Numbered from the stretch's first letter, positions 50,224-62,830 are shown. The stretch: 64,000 nt of DNA from Dirofilaria immitis (GCA_024305405.1 JAKNDB010000087.1:806001-870000), one strand, 5' to 3'. The notes: generated from the sequence alone by a model not told the origin. Translations and numbers: made by a program.

Positions 50224-52082
50224 AGACTGTGATGATGGAGAGAGAATAAGGAGAAAATAAAAATAGAATTACTGGGAATTTGCTCGATATACTCGGGATC
50301 TTATCGAAATTTCAGTTCTTTAGAATGCGATCTGAATTTGCAAAATATATTTTTGCAAAGAAATTGCATAATTTTAAGGATATCCATTTCGCAATACGAT
50401 ATCAGCGGTTAAATCATCTAATATCTGGTAATAATTGGACGGATTTGATAGAAAATTTTGGAAGCTGACATCAGTGCTCTGTGTCTTGGCATCATACCGC
50501 GCCATAACTATAACCCGAAGGAGCACCGCATTGAAAATTGCGGGAATATAATCGGATTTTACGGTTATAGTCCAGAATTACTATTAATTTTTAAATTTCA
50601 TTTCCTTCCAACAAACAATTCAGCATCAGCATCGTCGCATTATATCTTTGCTTTCTCTCAGAAATATGTGAGATGAATTAGAATCACTCTCTCTTTGTAT
50701 TTTTTCCGTTATCCAAATGGTCCTCTTGCCTGATATCGCTTCCTTAAAAATTAGCTTAAAGTGAATTTTATAGTACATTTTAATCGGAGGTTAGCTATTT
50801 TTCGAACAATCTCAAGCATACAATTTGCATTTCAATTTTTCTTTACACTGGCATGATTATATTCCTCAGTTGTAATTTTGAACCTCGTATTATTGGTTTT
50901 TTGATAATCCTTAATAAATATTTTAGTGGTATACATTAGACCATAACAAACTTTGCGATGACACTATCAAGCCCATTCGTGAGATAGTATAGATCAGAGG
51001 TAGTATAGCGATAATTTGGAAAAATGATTACCGTGATTGTTTGATTTTAGGAACTACTACTGCAAATATCGAGATCTATGAGAGAACCCAGTTTATATCT
51101 CTCTAGACATTGTATTTTGTATTCCGCAGCATACATGCTTTTCTACAGGCAATGATAAATGTACATCATAAGATTCAGTTGTGATTGTACGGCTATGAAA
51201 TGCCACGAAGAATTAATCAGTAAAGGAAACGGATACTATATCCACATGATATATGACGGGTTTCGGATTTAGTGCATTCTAGCACGGATAACTATTAAGG
51301 AAACTTTCAAGATAATGATCTTGAATAGTATTTTTAGTCACAATAAGGAAACATTTATTGGGAGCAAAATCTTGTCCTATCATAAGATTCGATATGTGAA
51401 CGTCTAGTTGCATAAAACATCGTAGGAAAACATTTAACATTAACTTAACGTGACGACAATTCACAATAATTTTTCTATTCAGTTTTCTCCTTACACGACG
51501 GAATTGAATTAGCTAAAGAGAAAGCGAATAATAACTGCATAATGCGAGAAAATGAATTTGTCTTTTCCGGTAAAGAATTAAACAATGTTATTTTTCAGCT
51601 AGTAGTACATTAGCTAGTAGTACAAGCAGTAAAAAATTCTAATGGCAGTGTTTAGGAGCATGATTAATATTGAAAGAGTTTTCAAGAACGATGATCGGAG
51701 AATAACATTAGAATAGAATAAATAATAAAGTCAATAATAACAACGACAACATCAACATTATTGAGCATCTATTATTGTAACAGAACTTAGCTATCTTATA
51801 GGCGGCGTCATCATCTGCCCTTCATTATAGTGCTGCTTTTATATATTAACCAGCACCGAATCTTGGTCTATTCAAAAATTATGTAGAAAAAAATGCAAAT
51901 GGCAGATTGAGAGGATTTTAGGATCTGAAAAGATTTTCTTTCATTTCTCATGTTTCTTCATTTTAAAGTTTCTTTCTGTCTCTAGCTTCCTTTCCTTCCT
52001 CTTATATCGCCTTTGTATGACAAATCGGTGAAGAGAATGTTTCATAGTATATCGCTGAAACTATGTTAATGTCATATTAGAT
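50224..52082. other. Intergenic, no gene seen
   Basis: Convergent spacer between the NYN gene and the kinase. The frames at 50280-50676 and 51279-51464 are not supported by composition, splice sites or homology. Confidence 0.5.
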
Positions 52083-55000
52083 TCACAAAATAATGCAGTA
52101 TTCACCGCTCGTTGGAACACATCTATTATCTGCATGTTTATGACATGAAACACATTTTCGGCTTGTTACACAAAAAGGTTCCAAAGTAGCTGCGTGATCG
52201 TGCACTGATCCCTTATGTACTACTGTGTCACGTATCACCTGTAAATAATAGTGATTCTAAACTGTTTGATAGAAATTTCTTCATTTGATGATAAGAAGAA
52301 ATATTATAATAGAAAGCAATAGAGAGAATAAATTGCGTAAGAATAAACGTATAAGAGAAAATGGCAATAAGAGCAAATGAGATATTAGATAGGACGTTTC
52401 TTTAATTAGACCTTTCATATTATTACCTGCGTATTTCAAAGCATAAAATTTGCGGGACACATTCTCAGCAATGAAATATATTAAAAGTCAGAATACTTAC
52501 AGCAGATAATCCTACAATAGAAACTCTTGTGTAATCATATTGTAAAGTATATTTCAGCTCTGTTCCATGTCAAGAAAAAAATGTACCTGAACATGACATC
52601 TATTATAGTCGACTTTCCACATGCACTGTGTCCCACTGTTGAACTCATTATTAGACATCCCAGTGTGATGTAACGAAGTTCTGGTAATAAATGTTCTTTC
52701 CTGAACAAATTTATATATTTGTACGAAAACGAAATCCAGTTTTTCACTCTGCTGATACCGAAAATTGAATTCGTAATCCGGTTTTTTAATAATTTATCTT
52801 TTATTTCCTACTTAGCAATGAATTCTCAGCCATGAAATAAATTGAAAGTCTTACAGAATATTTACTAGTAGATAATCCTATTGGAAATGGCTGTTGTATA
52901 ACCACATCACCGCCATGTTTCACAAAATTTGCAAAATTATCTGCAAAACATAATTCTGAACTACTTGGTCTTAAATTTAAAATATCGAGGAGTGTTTTGA
53001 CGGGTGGCTCCGTGGAAGAGAGTTTAGGACATTCACGGTTCCAAATTTTGAAAAAACTTACTATCACTTTTCCAACGCTCGAAAGTAAGTTCATTGATAT
53101 CACGACGTAAAATCTCTTCATCTACGGATAAGGAGAAATCTTTGACCTGTTGCTTCTTCGTAGAATTGGGATTAAGTAATGTTTCGTTAGAAACGGTCGA
53201 CCGATATCTACGTGAGGTGAATTTCTAAACGAAATGAATTTAATTTTTAGAAACGATATTTCCTATCGATTTTAGTTAAGATAAATATGCATTCAAAACT
53301 TTTCTTCGATATTATAAAGCTTGACAGCTCCTCACTTATGATAAAGTTATTTCTATCAAAAAAAAACAAAGCTGCCATAGATATTGTAAGCAGTCCAATT
53401 ATTTTAATAACAGTTAGTAGAAGCTCAACACGTCCAGCGTATTCCATAAGATATGAAAAAGTTTTGAAATAAGTGTCGCACTCAAATTAAAAGAAAAGAA
53501 TTTAACAGGATCAAATTTACCTGATCCTTATTTTTGAAGGCCATCGACATCTGACCCTTCAGCACACAATGTTCACCGATATGATCAGCCTTAACACGTT
53601 GTCCAGCTAGAGCCGTTGTTAATCCTGTAGACGATGACGATGGCAGTAATGGATCAAATGTTGCACAGTGTCTTATCCATGATGTATTTGTTGATGAAAT
53701 CGGAAGCGACGCACTCCGACGAATTCTGAATTTTCCTTTATAATTAAGAATTTCCAACAAGTTATCTTAAAAATATCAAAATAGTCGTATTTTCGTCTAA
53801 TTATTCATAGCGAACTATAGCACCAATGAAAAATGAATAAAACAGAAAAAGAGCTTTAAGGAATCATCGACCATCAACTATCAATTAGCTTACTTTGAGA
53901 TTCTTGCACGACTACCATATTTCTTTACATCGGTTGTTGGCTCATTGACGTGGGTGAAGAGGATGCTATAAAATAATTTCCAGCTATGCTTGTCAATAAT
54001 TTGAATAGGAAATTCAAAAATTTTGAAGTAGTTAATGATCTTTTATAACCTCTTTTTCATCTCCATAGATGCATAATCAGCATTAACGTATCCATAATCC
54101 ACGAAATTGCTGTCAAAACTGGTGGCATTTATGTTGCTATTATTTGATTCCTTCACACTCGAGACAACACATCTTCTTCGAACATTCATTTCAGGGAAAG
54201 CTAGTTTACGAGTCGTTTTGTAAATTTCATGAGCAATGAAAGGATTTCCAGTATCCAAAGACACCTAGAAAATAGATTCCCTTCAGTATCATTTCACATA
54301 AAAATTGTTAAGGATTCTAAATGAAGTTTAAATTGAAAGCAGTTTAAGATAAGAATGAAAGGAAAAAAACGACAGGGATAAAACGTAAAAAATAAAATTT
54401 AAAACTTTCTTAATATCTTTTCTTAAATTTTTCTGGATGCTTAAACTGTGCCATCTTTTTTTGAAAAATTACATAACTAAAACATGGAAAGAATTGGATA
54501 ACTTAAGTATCAAATTTTCAAGAAAACGATAAATACTTCATCAGAAAGTTCATCCACTGCAACGCTTCTTGCAAGCTCTTCCATTCGTGACTTGTTTCTC
54601 ATCTCCTCATCTTTATTTGTGTGATTCAGGTCTTTATACAATACTCGTTCTTGAGGTATCAGAAGAGGAGCTGTATCCACTGACCTGAAATCACTATATA
54701 AAAATATATCTAAAATTCTACTTGATAATAAGCTGTAAAATACTGTGATAACGAATTAAAGTTACTATAAAAGGTTGCAGATAATCTGGTTCTAAATTAA
54801 ACTTAGTGAAGACCACATAAATGCCCCGAATTCGCGAGCAAAATAATTAAATAACCTTTGATTTTCACCACTTTGCTCCTTTCGAGTTGAGACGTGTGGG
54901 AAAAATTCTGACTGTTTCGATTTCGAATATTTCAAAGTCGCATCCGATAAAGAGCGCTCCAACCCTGTAGAAAAGACCAATCATATGTTGATCATAACAA

Positions 55001-57721
55001 TAAACTATACGGAAGAAGCAATCAGTGAGATGGTAAGAATATGACTTCGAACATTAAGAAAGAATTTAACTGTTAAGAATTTCATAAACACTAACGTCCA
55101 TCACCTTCGATGGGCCGTGATGAAGGTTCATCATAGTCCTTATGTCGCGAAAGTCGAAAATTCGTAAGGAAATCACAAATAGACACAAAACTAGGTCGAG
55201 CAGTAGGATCCATCTGCAATAGAAATTACTGAATCAGTGTAAATGTAAGAATTACCAAAGATTTTTATCTTTAAACAAAAGGCATAATGAGCAGTAATAT
55301 AACATCCTCAGCAAAACAAATCTTAAAACTAATATCTTACCAAACAGCACTGAAATGCTAAATTCAAAATATCCAGAGGTGTATCAGTTGGACAGTGGGC
55401 TGTGAAGCGAACATAATCCAAGCCAAAATTGTGAGTCCGGTATAGCCCTGCTTCCGGATCGGCGTCAATCCTCGCTATCATTTGGCATAATATTATTCCA
55501 AAGGAGAAAACATCTGCCTAAATAATGTTTTAGAATTTCTGGACTCCTTATCAAAAAATTTAAATTGGCATATAATTTCTGCAGCACAAAAATGAATATA
55601 GTGAATACTTTCTGCTCTTTATTTGTAATTATAAACTATAAAATGAACCTTTTCATCATAAAAATCTTCTTTAAGGCATTCCGGAGCCATCCAAAACGGA
55701 GTCCCGACTTGAGTCAACTTCTCGACAACTCGAGGAATTTTGCATGATAAGCCAAAATCAGCTACCACTGCTTTTAAACCGCCATTCGCAACTTTTTGCA
55801 AGAGTACATTCTAAAAGGAAAGAAATATATTTTAAAAATCAAAGATTTTTCATCCGTTCCTTCAATTTTTTGCTGGATCTCTATTCAACTTTAGAGAACT
55901 GCTTAAATATTTCAATACTTCTACACAAATTTTATATTCTTGAATTCAAGGAACCTACACCAATTACAAAAGTAGTTGCACAAACCATGCTAGTGAGATC
56001 GCGATGCATGATGCCTTTTGAATGTACAAAATCCATAGCGCATGAAATATCACGCGCTAAACTGCATCTCAAATTCCATCGAAAATATTTTTGATGGTTG
56101 CATATCAGGCGACTCAAGCTGCCCGCATCGCAGAAATCCATAAGTATATGTAAATTCCATGATTTCTCTGCCAAATCAACACAAACACCACTAAAAATAA
56201 CCCTAATCAATTATATAAGTTCTCTTTTAGATTTAATCAATATTATTGAAGAACAATTTCCTATTAAATTAAAGCAAAAACAGATGAATACCGAAAGGCC
56301 AACAGATTAGGATGTGAAGTTAACTGATTTAATACATCAACTTCTTTCAATACATTTGCCTTAATTCGTATTCGATTTTCTCGTCCTCGTTCTTTACCGA
56401 CTTTTAGCACCATAATTTCTTCAGTAAATCGATGCCGTACCTAGAAAAATCTATTATAGCTTTTACAAATAGAATTTACGCTCTTTAAGATTTCTTTACT
56501 TTTTGCGAATACTATACAAATTTGATATATTATGGGTATTTTCTTTAACAAAACATTTGATTAATGTATGTGTAATGTTTTCTCACGGTATACAAACGTC
56601 AAACCTTATACACATCACCAAAAAACCTTCGCCTAAACTTTCGAGCACATCGAAATCGTCTCGAGCATATAATCGCTTCAATGCCATCTCTAAAAATACA
56701 CAAGAGGTACGTCCAGGCGCTACCTGAGAACACTGATAAGTATCCTCGTCAGCAATATTCCAGCACAACCCGCCATTCTAAAATCAATAAAAATGAAACG
56801 TAAAAACGAATTTCTCGAAGCATTAGATGAAAATTGCAAACCGAAAGATGGGCTCAAAATATATCAATAACATCATAACAAGTCGAATTATTAAGTGAAG
56901 AGCTAAATAAAAAAAGGGAATACCGAAAATGATAATTTTTGTAATTTCAACATACTTTTTGCTTTGCTTCAAATTCTTCGGAACGTAGAGAAATGCAAGA
57001 TGTTTGGGAAATCTCTCCAGCACATCTATAAATTTCCAAATATTGCTTAAAAATAAATAAAAAATGTTCTACTTAAGATTTCTTTGAGAAATAATACAAG
57101 GTGAATCATAATCCCTATCATCACATTTCATAATAGAAAGACAGTGATGCGAAAATGAAGACTGCAATTTATATTCAACCATCATACTGCATGGAAAATT
57201 AAAAACCTGATATTAACATAGATATTATTATAAGATTCCGTGCAAGTTCGAAAAGCGATAAACTGAAAAATTACCGAGCAATCGTGGCATAGTTATCATT
57301 ACTAGTTCCATGCAAATTATTTGATGTGCTTGCCTCACAACCGTGAAATGACGTTTTCGCTGAGGGACTATAAAATGTATAAATATCAATGATTAACTTA
57401 ATGATGAAGGAAGAAGAGAGAATATATAGAATGAAATGCAGTTGTCTAAAACAAAGAGCAATTACTTCAAAAGAGTAAATGATTAAAAATACGAGTTAAT
57501 TACAAGAAATTGAGAGCTTTTTAGAAAAGAGCTTACAATAAACAATCAAAAATGACCCATGACATTATATCCACATCCATACACCCAAATCCTAGAAAGT
57601 ACAAAATCTTTCAAAGTTTAGATATCTGTATGGTTATAATTCCAAAAGATACTTACAAATTAGCCGTTGCACTATTTGTCTGAAGTGGATCACTACCGTT
57701 GATGTCCATAATCATTGTCAT
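52083..57721 (-). CDS. TESK-type (LIMK-related) protein kinase with Cys/His-rich C-terminus
   Basis: TESK kinases phosphorylate cofilin in actin control. Exons (minus): 57721-57657, 57367-57275, 57025-56956, 56777-56605, 56440-56292, 56190-55986, 55810-55649, 55517-55341, 55213-55096, 54964-54856, 54684-54537, 54264-54050, 53965-53894, 53725-53521, 53224-53062, 52940-52855, 52700-52587, 52238-52083; about 826 aa. All phases agree apart from one break at 56620-56625 (six T, seven fits), inside the Gly loop GEGFFGDVYK. Seen: IMVLKV lysine; KEVDVLNQL glutamate; LHILMDFCDAGSLSRLI; HRDLTSMN; VVADFGLSCKIP; VGTPFWMAPECL; ADVFSFGIILCQMIARIDAD; RPSFVSI. HRDLTS-x-N and the GTPFWMAPE loop are TESK/LIMK traits. 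The tail is longer than human TESK1 (626 aa) and ends in a Cys/His cluster (FCVTSRKCVSCHKH ... RC ... YC). Confidence 0.88.
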
Positions 57722-59728
57722 TTCTGCTCAATCACTGTATCACTACTTGAACCGAATAAATAAGAGCATATAAGTTAAACAAAATAGTGATACTGCCAAC
57801 AACAATGCAATCTTTGCATGGCTATATTCTGAAATTTAAAATTTTTTTGTTAAAATTTTTTAAAGAACACGAACGATGTTGGAAATTAATACGAGAAAAT
57901 CCCAAAACGAATAATGATTTATAAACAAAGATCATACGGTAATTTCATTTTAAAAAAAAAGTTCATTAATCCGTGATATTAGTAATGCTAACTCATGATA
58001 ATGTTTTGAATCATTCAGAAACCATCCTATAATGATAATATCAACTACAGAAATAGTAAAAGCAAATTTCCTTAACAAAAATATGCTAAGAATGAAAGAT
58101 ACATCTATTAGAATAATTATATCATTAAATACTATATGACATATGCTTATTACTTCATTAATCGTAGCCATCTTTCAATTATGCCAAATACCGCTTTTTT
58201 GTTTCCATTTAAATGAAACATTTACAAACATCGATTGTTTGTCTACTACTTCTTCACACATTTCCTTACTCACCAAAAATTATAGTGTAAAGAATGAACA
58301 AAGAATTATGGGATTCTGCCAACAATATTTCACACTTCCTCAAAACATCATTAGTAAATTTTTCTTCAACTGCTCATCGTAAGTTTGTACGTCTAATCCA
58401 TTAAGGTGAAATTATCATAATCACACATATGGCGCAAACAGGTGTAATAGGTATGAAATCACGTGAATGTAACACGTTGAAATGAATAGAACACGTCGAA
58501 ATGAATGGAACATGTCGTATATGAGTATGTAAAATCGCCCATCCACTCAGCACCATCCCAAGGAAATCGCAAACATCGCCACAATACTGTATTGTTTGTT
58601 TGTCTATCTGTCTGTCTGTCTATTTGTATGGTATATGTGAAGGAAACCGATAGACATCAATCAGAGCAGAGCGTCTTTCAAGGAATAGGGATAGAGAAGG
58701 AGATGAATATTGCCAGTGGACGGGATAGTCTTATCAGTAGGCAGCAAAGCATCACTCATCATATCACTCATCAGTGGTTGCGTCCATGACATTGTGATAC
58801 AGGATGATGTCACTAGTAGCAGGTCTCCCAAGATTATATAGCTTTGAGCGAGCTAAACTTCAAAATATTGACCGTTTTTCTTTTTAGGCTATTATCGATG
58901 ATTGATCCCAAACATGGGAAATGGATCTGATCTCTCTTTCCATGATTGCTGATCAATTTTAGCTAACTCAAATAGATTCAGGTGATGCTTGTCAGTAAAT
59001 AGTGTTTATGATTCGAAATTAGTTAAATTACTTCCTCTCACTTGTCCTATATTCTCGTATTACCTTCGTAACAAATCTAATGAGCTAATTGTAACACCAA
59101 GATTATTTTGCAAAAATATTTCCATAATAGCGTCTCAATAATTGATCGGCTTGATCTTCATTGTTCCTGTCCAAATGTCCTTCTGAAAATACAACTGCGG
59201 TCACAGGCATTTATACACTTTTGATCTCGGTCGTATAAGAAAATCACCGGAATCGAAAGTAATGTACAATGAGATGTCGACTGCTGGGAAACCCGAAGAA
59301 ATTCTGTAACCCATAATTGACACTCTGGGTTTCAAGAAGTTGTTTTTCATAGTTTTAGTTGATATTAAATTTAATCTCTGTCATATATTCATTGCCAGAA
59401 TATTGATTTTCATCGCTTATAAAACTATGGGAAAAATGGACTCCCTTCTTTCACATCGGTTTTACTTTTTCTATATAATACTTACACCACTGATTTATTC
59501 CATGTATAATCTTATTTCTCCATCTCATATACCTCATATAATTACTCTTTGCTTATGTCCTGGTTCCACGAAGGGCATAATAGATAGCGTTTTACTGATC
59601 AAAGGCTATTTGGGACATTGTTTGTTTATAAGGTTCCAATGGTAAATGGTTGGGTCTACAGTCGAGCTCTCACAATCAATAAAAATGAGATCTTTCCATC
59701 TTCACGGAAGAAGCGACTTGAAAAACTT
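57722..59728. other. Intergenic, no gene seen
   Basis: Upstream region of the kinase. It contains a (TCTG)n microsatellite near 58599-58622. The frames at 58143-58382, 58505-58789 and 59340-59645 lack any recognisable product. Confidence 0.5.
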
Positions 59729-60222
59729 TTAATAATCAATCCCACGAGGGTGAGACAATTTCTTTTTGTTATCAATATTAGCAATTTCTAATCCAGTAAA
59801 CGTTTCAAATATAATTGTCTGTGAAGCATCAATTCGCTCTCCCACATCAAAGAAGAAATGTTTTTGTTTTTTCACAACATTAAGTATTCCTCAGCATCTC
59901 ACACTTCCACTATTCAATACGCTTCATTCCAATAATCGAAAGCAAGCTCCGTTGCTTTCTATGTCTCAATCACAAGCTATTTCTATAGCACCATTCATAT
60001 CATTCCAACTATTCATTTGTAAAGTGGAAACAACAAATGATCGGAAAGTATTTATAAAATCATTAACAACATTAACTGCTATACCATGAAGAAAAATGAA
60101 CTGTTCCACAACGAAGCAACAACACTTTCAATCTTCCAATTAATAATATAAGTCTCCATCATCAAATTCTTTGAAGGTTGATCTAGGAAAGCCCTAACTT
60201 TTTCAATGAGATTAGCTTCTGA
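59729..60222 (-). pseudogene. Coding-like extension downstream of the GTSF1-like stop codon
   Basis: Reading on past the TAA of the GTSF1-like gene in the same frame gives SEANLIEKVRAFLDQPSKNL, METYIINWKIESVVASLWNS and, after one A/T-run correction (60092-60096), LHGIAVNVVNDFINTFRSFV and onward for over 100 codons to TAA at 59729. It is interrupted only by three TGA codons, after EIACD, after FRLLE and after SGSVRC. The amino-acid mix is protein-like (for example DVGERIDASQTIIFETFTGL). Either a decayed C-terminus or a separate downstream frame. I recognise no domain. Confidence 0.4.
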
Positions 60223-60669
60223 TTAGTCAAAAAGCATCAAATCATGGTGGTTATCCGATTCTAAACTCAATCCTTCCATCAGTTCGTTTAAGTTCGAGGA
60301 TATAGTGGTGGTTTGAACAGATACGGGCGGATATCGCATCTTCTGTTTGCATTCCTCATAAAGAGCTCTACTACTGCAGGTAAGTTCATGCAACGTTACT
60401 TCCGGAGCAAGAACATAGTGGCAACCGTTATATTTGCATCTGAAATTATATGATTAATAAAGAACATTATTTTTTTCCCATGCCTACTTTACCTTTTCAA
60501 TTCCGTCTTAATACCATGTTGTTTGTAGTATGAACGACGACATTTGGCCAAATGTAGCAATATGTCACAAACAGGAACGACATGAAGGTGATCCTCAGAA
60601 TAAGGGCATATCACATTACTATTTTCTATCTTCTCTTTTTTTCTCCAACTGCATCTATCTCATTAAATT
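60223..60669 (-). CDS. gtsf-1: GTSF1-like double CHHC zinc-finger protein (5' end unresolved)
   Basis: GTSF1/Asterix proteins bind RNA through two U11-48K-type CHHC fingers and assist Piwi pathways; C. elegans GTSF-1 supports the RRF-3 complex in 26G-RNA production. Exons (minus): 60669-60493 and 60439-60223 (stop TAA). Seen: finger 1 CPYSEDH ... LLHLAKC; finger 2 CKYNGCHYVLAPE followed by TLHELTC, both with C-H-H-C order and near-canonical spacing; then an acidic tail ending DNHHDLMLFD. A run of seven T at 60636-60642 breaks the frame just upstream of finger 1 (eight fits, giving EFNEIDAVGEKKEKIENSNV). The first exon was not found. A coding-like tract continues in frame beyond the stop (59729-60222). 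Confidence 0.85.
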
Positions 60670-60976
60670 CTGAAAATGAATATTATCAATTTGACAAAAA
60701 TAGCAAAACGTAAGAATGAAGATTTAATAAGTGACCAATTGATGCAATCAAATTCTCCAGGCTAGACAGGAAACACAGGAAGTTATCAGATAAAAGAACG
60801 AGTTCACCAACGAGAAGGAGAGCCTACTGAACCAAAAATATTCCAACTGAAATCGAGAAAACAAATCAGTCAGCTGAATAATGTTTCCTCGGCTTGGAAT
60901 CAACTTGCTACAAACATTCCCATTTCATCGATGCCCATTTTAGTTCAGATGGATAGGTCTTGAGAAAAGAAAAATC

Positions 60977-61012
60977 TATCCAAATCATTGAACTGTTTCA
61001 ATGATTTGGATA
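60977..61012. repeat. Perfect hairpin, 16-bp stem, 4-nt loop
   Basis: tatccaaatcattgaa, loop ctgt, then ttcaatgatttggata. Not followed by a T run typical of a terminator; too short for a pre-miRNA. Confidence 0.9.
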
Positions 61013-61106
61013 AACAAATGGAATTCTTGAACATTTATTATTTCATTCGACAAGAGAATGAGTTATACTTCTATGCTTAAAGTAGTTATAGCAATAAGAC
61101 AATCAA

Positions 61107-61140
61107 AATAGTTATCAGTATCAGTATACTGATAACTATT
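61107..61140. repeat. Perfect hairpin, 15-bp stem, 4-nt loop
   Basis: aatagttatcagtat, loop cagt, then atactgataactatt. It lies 94 bp after the previous hairpin. Confidence 0.9.
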
Positions 61141-61818
61141 AAAATAATAGATCCAGGCTGAAACATGCTAAGCCACGCATGCTATCACAATATGAAAGTT
61201 GTAGTCCAATTTAGCTTGTTAGAAAATAACTTGAAACAATGTTGTTCAATTTACGAATATTATTATGACTATGTACTAAAATTACGTCAATTCCAATTCT
61301 GATGAATGATTTTTTTTCTGAATGCAACTAAGGGATTATTTGATTTCGAAAATTTGTGGAAAATCTTAGAATTTGCTAAAAACTTGGTGAAATTGAGATA
61401 GTCGTTATGTGCATGCAATTTGTTGTTATTGCATTTTTAAATTATCTTCCAGTAGCGTTGCGATACCATGAAGGAAAACTACAAACCAAGTCTTCTATGG
61501 TTGTAACTTCGAGACATTTTAAAAGATTGTCGATCAAAACTGCAAATCCTCAATCCCTTGAAGTAAAATATACAGATCAAAATCGAAATAAAGGAGGAGT
61601 TGTTGAAAGGAACTACATTTTCCGAAATATTAATATACTTTAGGTTGAAATTAATGGACAATGGTCAAGAAAAATAAGGAAAAGGATGATATTGTCATAT
61701 CAGTTAATCAAAAGTATTTATTGTATATCATTCAGTAAAGGTCAGCAAAAATTGATTATATAACTTCTATACTTTATTTGTTGGCCAATTTAAATAACCA
61801 AATTTAGTAATTAAGAGC

Positions 61819-62001
61819 TATTTATTTAGAGCTGATTTTCTTTCCTTCTTCGTGAAGGACCAATTCGTTATTTATAGAAATCATTAAACACAATACGATT
61901 GTCACAAATCCTAAAGTGATAAATACTCGGGAAAATTGGTCAAAGAAAATTTCAACTAAATTGCTACGACCACAGAAAAGTCCAAAATTGTTCTGATTAA
62001 T
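61819..62001 (-). CDS. Terminal exon with one membrane helix, tetraspanin-like end (partial gene)
   Basis: After a good attttag acceptor the minus strand is open for 60 codons: INQNNFGLFCGRSNLVEIFF, then a hydrophobic helix FITLGFVTIVLCLMI and a short basic tail ending LNK before TAG. A Cys-containing extracellular end followed by a last helix and a short cytosolic tail is the layout of a tetraspanin C-terminus, but this is only a resemblance. Preceding exons would lie at higher coordinates, interrupted by repeat DNA; none was confirmed. Confidence 0.4.
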
Positions 62002-62279
62002 CTAAAATCAAACATAAAAAGTCTACATTTAGTTTCTGATAAAGAAGAAATAACGCATCAGTGCAAGAAGATAAAGCAGTTGCAGATACTTAGAAGAATA
62101 AGATGAGATCGTCATTTGAATTATATTGATCTTCAACTTTCACTCAATATTTTGAAATGAGAAAACAGCGGGCTGTTTCTAGCTATTTTTAAGCTTCCAA
62201 GGTGCCAACGTTTTCTTTCCGAACGTAACAAAACTTGGAGTGGATAATTACTTCTTTTCAGTCTCTATAGAATTCTTCG

Positions 62280-62830
62280 ATTTCTTGTTTTTCGCACGAA
62301 ACCTTTATATCGATAATATCTATAACACATCAACGAACGCAACAATTACAATATCAATGATACAATAAGACGCTTCTAATAACAAGAACGTGACTTTCTG
62401 CATCCTAATGAACGATGCTTGTTGATATTTTTGTTCCAAATGCGGAAGCGAAGCCTACGTTTTCTCATCAGATTTCTTGGTTGAAACGCTCTTTTCATAG
62501 CTTTTGCAAATATATTTAATTATTTTAGTTTTGGAATGACCCAAGGATGTCCGATATGCCATCCAATCGACTTCGTAAAGTATACCTAGCGTAATTGATG
62601 TTGTTGATTAGGATCTTTCACATTATTCCGAAGTCAATTCTGCAGCTTACCAGAGTTATCGCCTGTATTTGGAGCGCATAAATATAATAACCAATATGAT
62701 TTACAGCATCTTGATCTACATTTTAGTACATTTCTAGAAAATTACTTTATGAATTTTCATATTTTCTTTCACCAAGGGATTTCTTGCGATTTCAACGACA
62801 CAAAGCATGCAGAAACTTCGAAATACCTTC
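62280..62830 (-). mobile_element. LTR-like repeat copy, diverged
   Basis: Phrases cacatcaacgaacgcaacaa, caatgatacaataaga, and near the far end tgcgatttcaacgacac match the LTR-like family. The middle is diverged or replaced. Confidence 0.45.

Larger units (their letters stand above)
60670..61818. other. Upstream region of GTSF1-like gene; two hairpins, no clear gene
   Basis: The first GTSF exon should be here but was not identified. The plus-strand frame around 60815-60960 (LKSRKQISQLNNVSSAWNQL) and the one at 61407-61643 have no support. Two perfect hairpins are annotated separately. Confidence 0.4.

Noticed and set aside
52587..52700. P-loop-like GHSACGKST on the minus strand, suggesting a translation GTPase fragment
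   Set aside because: The same segment in the neighbouring frame is a 114-nt exon with good splice sites that keeps the kinase frame, and no other GTPase motif follows.
58505..58789. Plus-strand frame with CLSVCLSICM
   Set aside because: Driven by a TCTG microsatellite; no homology.
59766..60089. Plus-strand 107-codon open frame
   Set aside because: Ser-rich antisense of the minus-strand coding-like tract downstream of the GTSF1-like gene; no homology or splice support.
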